A stretch of DNA of 25,937 nucleotides, taken from positions 1 to 25,937 of the forward strand of contig NZ_JBLKSS010000128.1 in assembly GCF_047607725.1 (NCBI RefSeq). Reading direction: 5' to 3'. A program made the position numbers and the translations under genes. Of this stretch, positions 24,802 to 25,937 are shown piece after piece. Every line of letters begins with the position of its first letter. Position 1 is the stretch's first letter. Under the pieces are notes generated by a model. It was not told where the DNA came from. It ran no database searches and was given only the letters and a program-made list of their open reading frames with translations. This DNA comes from JBLKSS01 sp047607725 (lineage in GTDB: Bacteria; Pseudomonadota; Gammaproteobacteria; Enterobacterales; Enterobacteriaceae).

Positions 24802-25158
24802 ATGAATAAATGTTGTATGTTGATATTAACATTGCTTTTTTTACCGCTACCGTGTTTAGGGATAACCAAACAGGGCAATGCTTATCAACTCAAAGGCAAG
24901 ATAAGCGGACTTTTAGCCACACATAATAAATGTTATGTGGCAATTCACGACGACGATTACAAATACTACTTTAACCAGTGGCACTTAGCCGAAAGTGATG
25001 CGATATGTCATTTTGCCAAAATGGCCTATTTGATGAACATGCCAGTAATCACCGAGGTCGAGATTGATTTAGCGCCAGCAAATGCCAATAACATACAATC
25101 AATTGAATTCTCAAATCGTGAAATTACTTGGCCACCGTATACTGAAGATAATAAATAA
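24802..25158 (+). CDS. Small exported protein of unknown function
   Basis: The ATG at 24802 has a good GGAG five bases upstream, better than the in-frame ATG-less start at 24766. The 118-residue product begins with a clear Sec signal peptide (MNKCCMLILTLLFLPLPCLG), so the mature chain is about 98 residues. LPLPC is not a proper lipobox. The mature part has two cysteines about 29 residues apart (KCYVAIH and DAICHF), which could form a disulfide, a helix-like AKMAYLMNMPV and an alternating VEIDLAP strand. Size, single disulfide and the order strand-Cys-Cys-helix-strand recall AB5-toxin B subunits (SubB/PltB type), but this is only a pattern-level impression and no A subunit is nearby. The gene stands alone, is AT-rich and was probably acquired by transfer. 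Confidence 0.7.
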   Translation: MNKCCMLILTLLFLPLPCLGITKQGNAYQLKGKISGLLATHNKCYVAIHDDDYKYYFNQWHLAESDAICHFAKMAYLMNMPVITEVEIDLAPANANNIQSIEFSNREITWPPYTEDNK

Positions 25159-25226
25159 TTTATCAATACACGGCTGTTTCCGACAGGATGCTATTTTACC
25201 AAGACACTCAGGCGCTGTTGCAGGTA

Positions 25227-25242
25227 ACCTGTGGTCACAGGT
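25227..25242. repeat. Palindrome ACCTGTG-GT-CACAGGT
   Basis: Seven-base arms separated by two bases form a compact dyad, a possible repressor-binding site. There is no nearby start codon that it would obviously control. Confidence 0.35.
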
Positions 25243-25258
25243 CAAGGTATGCCTTATC

Positions 25259-25299
25259 TGAAAAGGCCGCAGAAAATATATTTATGGACGGCCTTTTCA
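25259..25299 (+). terminator. Stem-loop downstream of the small exported protein gene
   Basis: TGAAAAGGCCG (25259-25269) is exactly complementary to CGGCCTTTTCA (25289-25299) around a 19-base loop. The T4 lies inside the right arm, so it resembles an intrinsic terminator that could act on either strand. It lies 100 bp past the stop at 25158. Confidence 0.45.
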
Positions 25300-25518
25300 A
25301 AGGGACCTACACCCTATGAGCGGTATATAAATAGGGTAAGGAACTCGGCATTGCTTTACCTATCACCGCACTGGGCGTCAACCGGTTGCGTCTACGTATA
25401 GGGCAACACGGTTTCTCTTTCACCTGTGTCCAAAAAATCATATCCGCCAGCGCCGCAAATTGACCAGCGATAAGAAGAGGAAGTTAACCATGATACTCGC
25501 CCGTTTGGCGGGCGATGA

Positions 25519-25797
25519 TCAATACTCCGCGGCCGTTTCGTTGTGCGCTGGCTGGTCTTTCCAGCCGTGATGCCTCTGGTTTAGCAGCAATGCTCCTAAC
25601 GCGGCCAGAATCGCCAGTGAAATGGCATAAACGGCAATCGGCCACCATTCCCCGCCGGCGCTGCTTTGCAGTGCGACGGCAATAAACGGTAATGTTCCTC
25701 CGGCGATGGCGCCCGCAAGCTCACGGCTGCTTGCCATACCGGTGTAGCGTATATGAGGAGGAAAGGCCTCTGACAGCATAGCCGCCTGCGCGCCGAG
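25519..25797 (-). pseudogene. MFS transporter (metabolite:H+ symporter type), C-terminal remnant cut by IS21
   Basis: The frame reads LGAQAAMLSEAFPPHIRYTGM, the loop typical of the metabolite:H+ symporters (ShiA/KgtP/ProP-like, usual form SELFPTRVRYTG). Two hydrophobic spans follow (GAIAGGTLPFIAVAL and WWPIAVYAISLAILAALGALLL), then a soluble tail ending AAEY. About 92 residues of an expected 430 or so remain; the rest was separated by the IS21 element at 25798. The substrate cannot be told. A GC-rich stem-loop lies after the stop (25497-25515). Confidence 0.8.
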
Positions 25798-25937
25798 TGC
25801 TGGTTCCGGTCACGTCCGATCACTGATTCCGGTCGCCCGATCAGCGATTCCGATTCTGTCCGATCGCTCATCTTCTGTTCCGCCATACTCTGGAGACTTT
25901 TAGCTTCCGGGGGTATGGCATGGCACGTAAAAAGAAG
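25798..25937 (+). mobile_element. IS21-family insertion sequence, 5' end (second copy, inverted)
   Basis: These 140 bp are the reverse-complement counterpart of 403-542 with two mismatches. They begin TGCTGGTTCC, include the repeated CCGATCA words, and reach the istA start ATG at 25920 (MARKKK) at the window edge. The element runs rightward out of the window, so the octamer region of this copy is not visible. It interrupts the MFS transporter at 25797. Confidence 0.9.

Larger units (their letters stand above)
25159..25518. other. Gene-free stretch with two inverted repeats (360 bp)
   Basis: No supported gene. It contains a palindrome at 25227-25242, an 11-bp stem-loop at 25259-25299, and at 25497-25515 a TCGCCCG/CGGGCGA stem-loop located just after the stop of the minus-strand transporter remnant. 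Confidence 0.5.

Overview
The window looks like a chromosomal segment of an enterobacterium allied to Sodalis, an insect symbiont in an early stage of genome decay. This is an inference. The proteins read as close homologues of the E. coli proteins, and the gene order largely follows the E. coli tolC to ileX segment (tolC-ygiBCD, ribB, hldE-glnE-ygiF, ygiM, cca-uppP-folB-plsY, tsaD-rpsU-dnaG-rpoD-mug-ileX). That core is broken by insertion sequences, early stops, internal deletions and lost gene ends.

Region 1 (1-1616) is a rearranged left border. It holds the 5' end of an IS21-family element whose istA carries a 13.6-copy octamer expansion, then the 3' half of a GPH-type sugar transporter. 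An AT-rich block of about 340 bp follows, bounded by a perfect 49-bp inverted repeat that has cut the 5' halves off both the transporter and tolC. Region 2 (1617-7637) holds a headless tolC, intact ygiB-ygiC, a dead ygiD, an atypical SDR gene, ribB with its FMN riboswitch and promoter, and ubiK. Region 3 (7841-13249, minus strand) is the ygiF-glnE-hldE cluster. Its glnE has an in-frame deletion that removes the adenylyltransferase catalytic domain and keeps the adenylyl-removing one. Region 4 (13250-18171) holds ygiM, cca, a uppP remnant, folB, plsY and tsaD. Region 5 (18172-23543) is the macromolecular-synthesis operon rpsU-dnaG-rpoD, then convergent mug, whose frame now runs through the shared terminator into antisense rpoD, and the lysidine-type tRNA-Ile(CAU). 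Region 6 (23544-25937) is AT-rich and gene-poor, and looks like a degraded island next to the tRNA. It contains a decayed reading frame, one small secreted protein of unknown function, and the C-terminus of an MFS transporter cut by a second IS21 copy in inverted orientation.

The intact genes serve essential or house-keeping roles: priming, primary sigma factor, ribosomal protein, tRNA maturation (cca, tsaD), folate, riboflavin, ubiquinone, phospholipid and LPS-heptose synthesis. The broken genes are mostly transporters, efflux, redundant phosphatases and accessory enzymes, as expected for host restriction. I see no wholly new multi-gene system. The best leads are the one-sided glnE, the octamer array inside istA, the long-inverted-repeat junction upstream of tolC, the mug/rpoD tail-to-tail overlap, and the small exported protein at 24802-25158.
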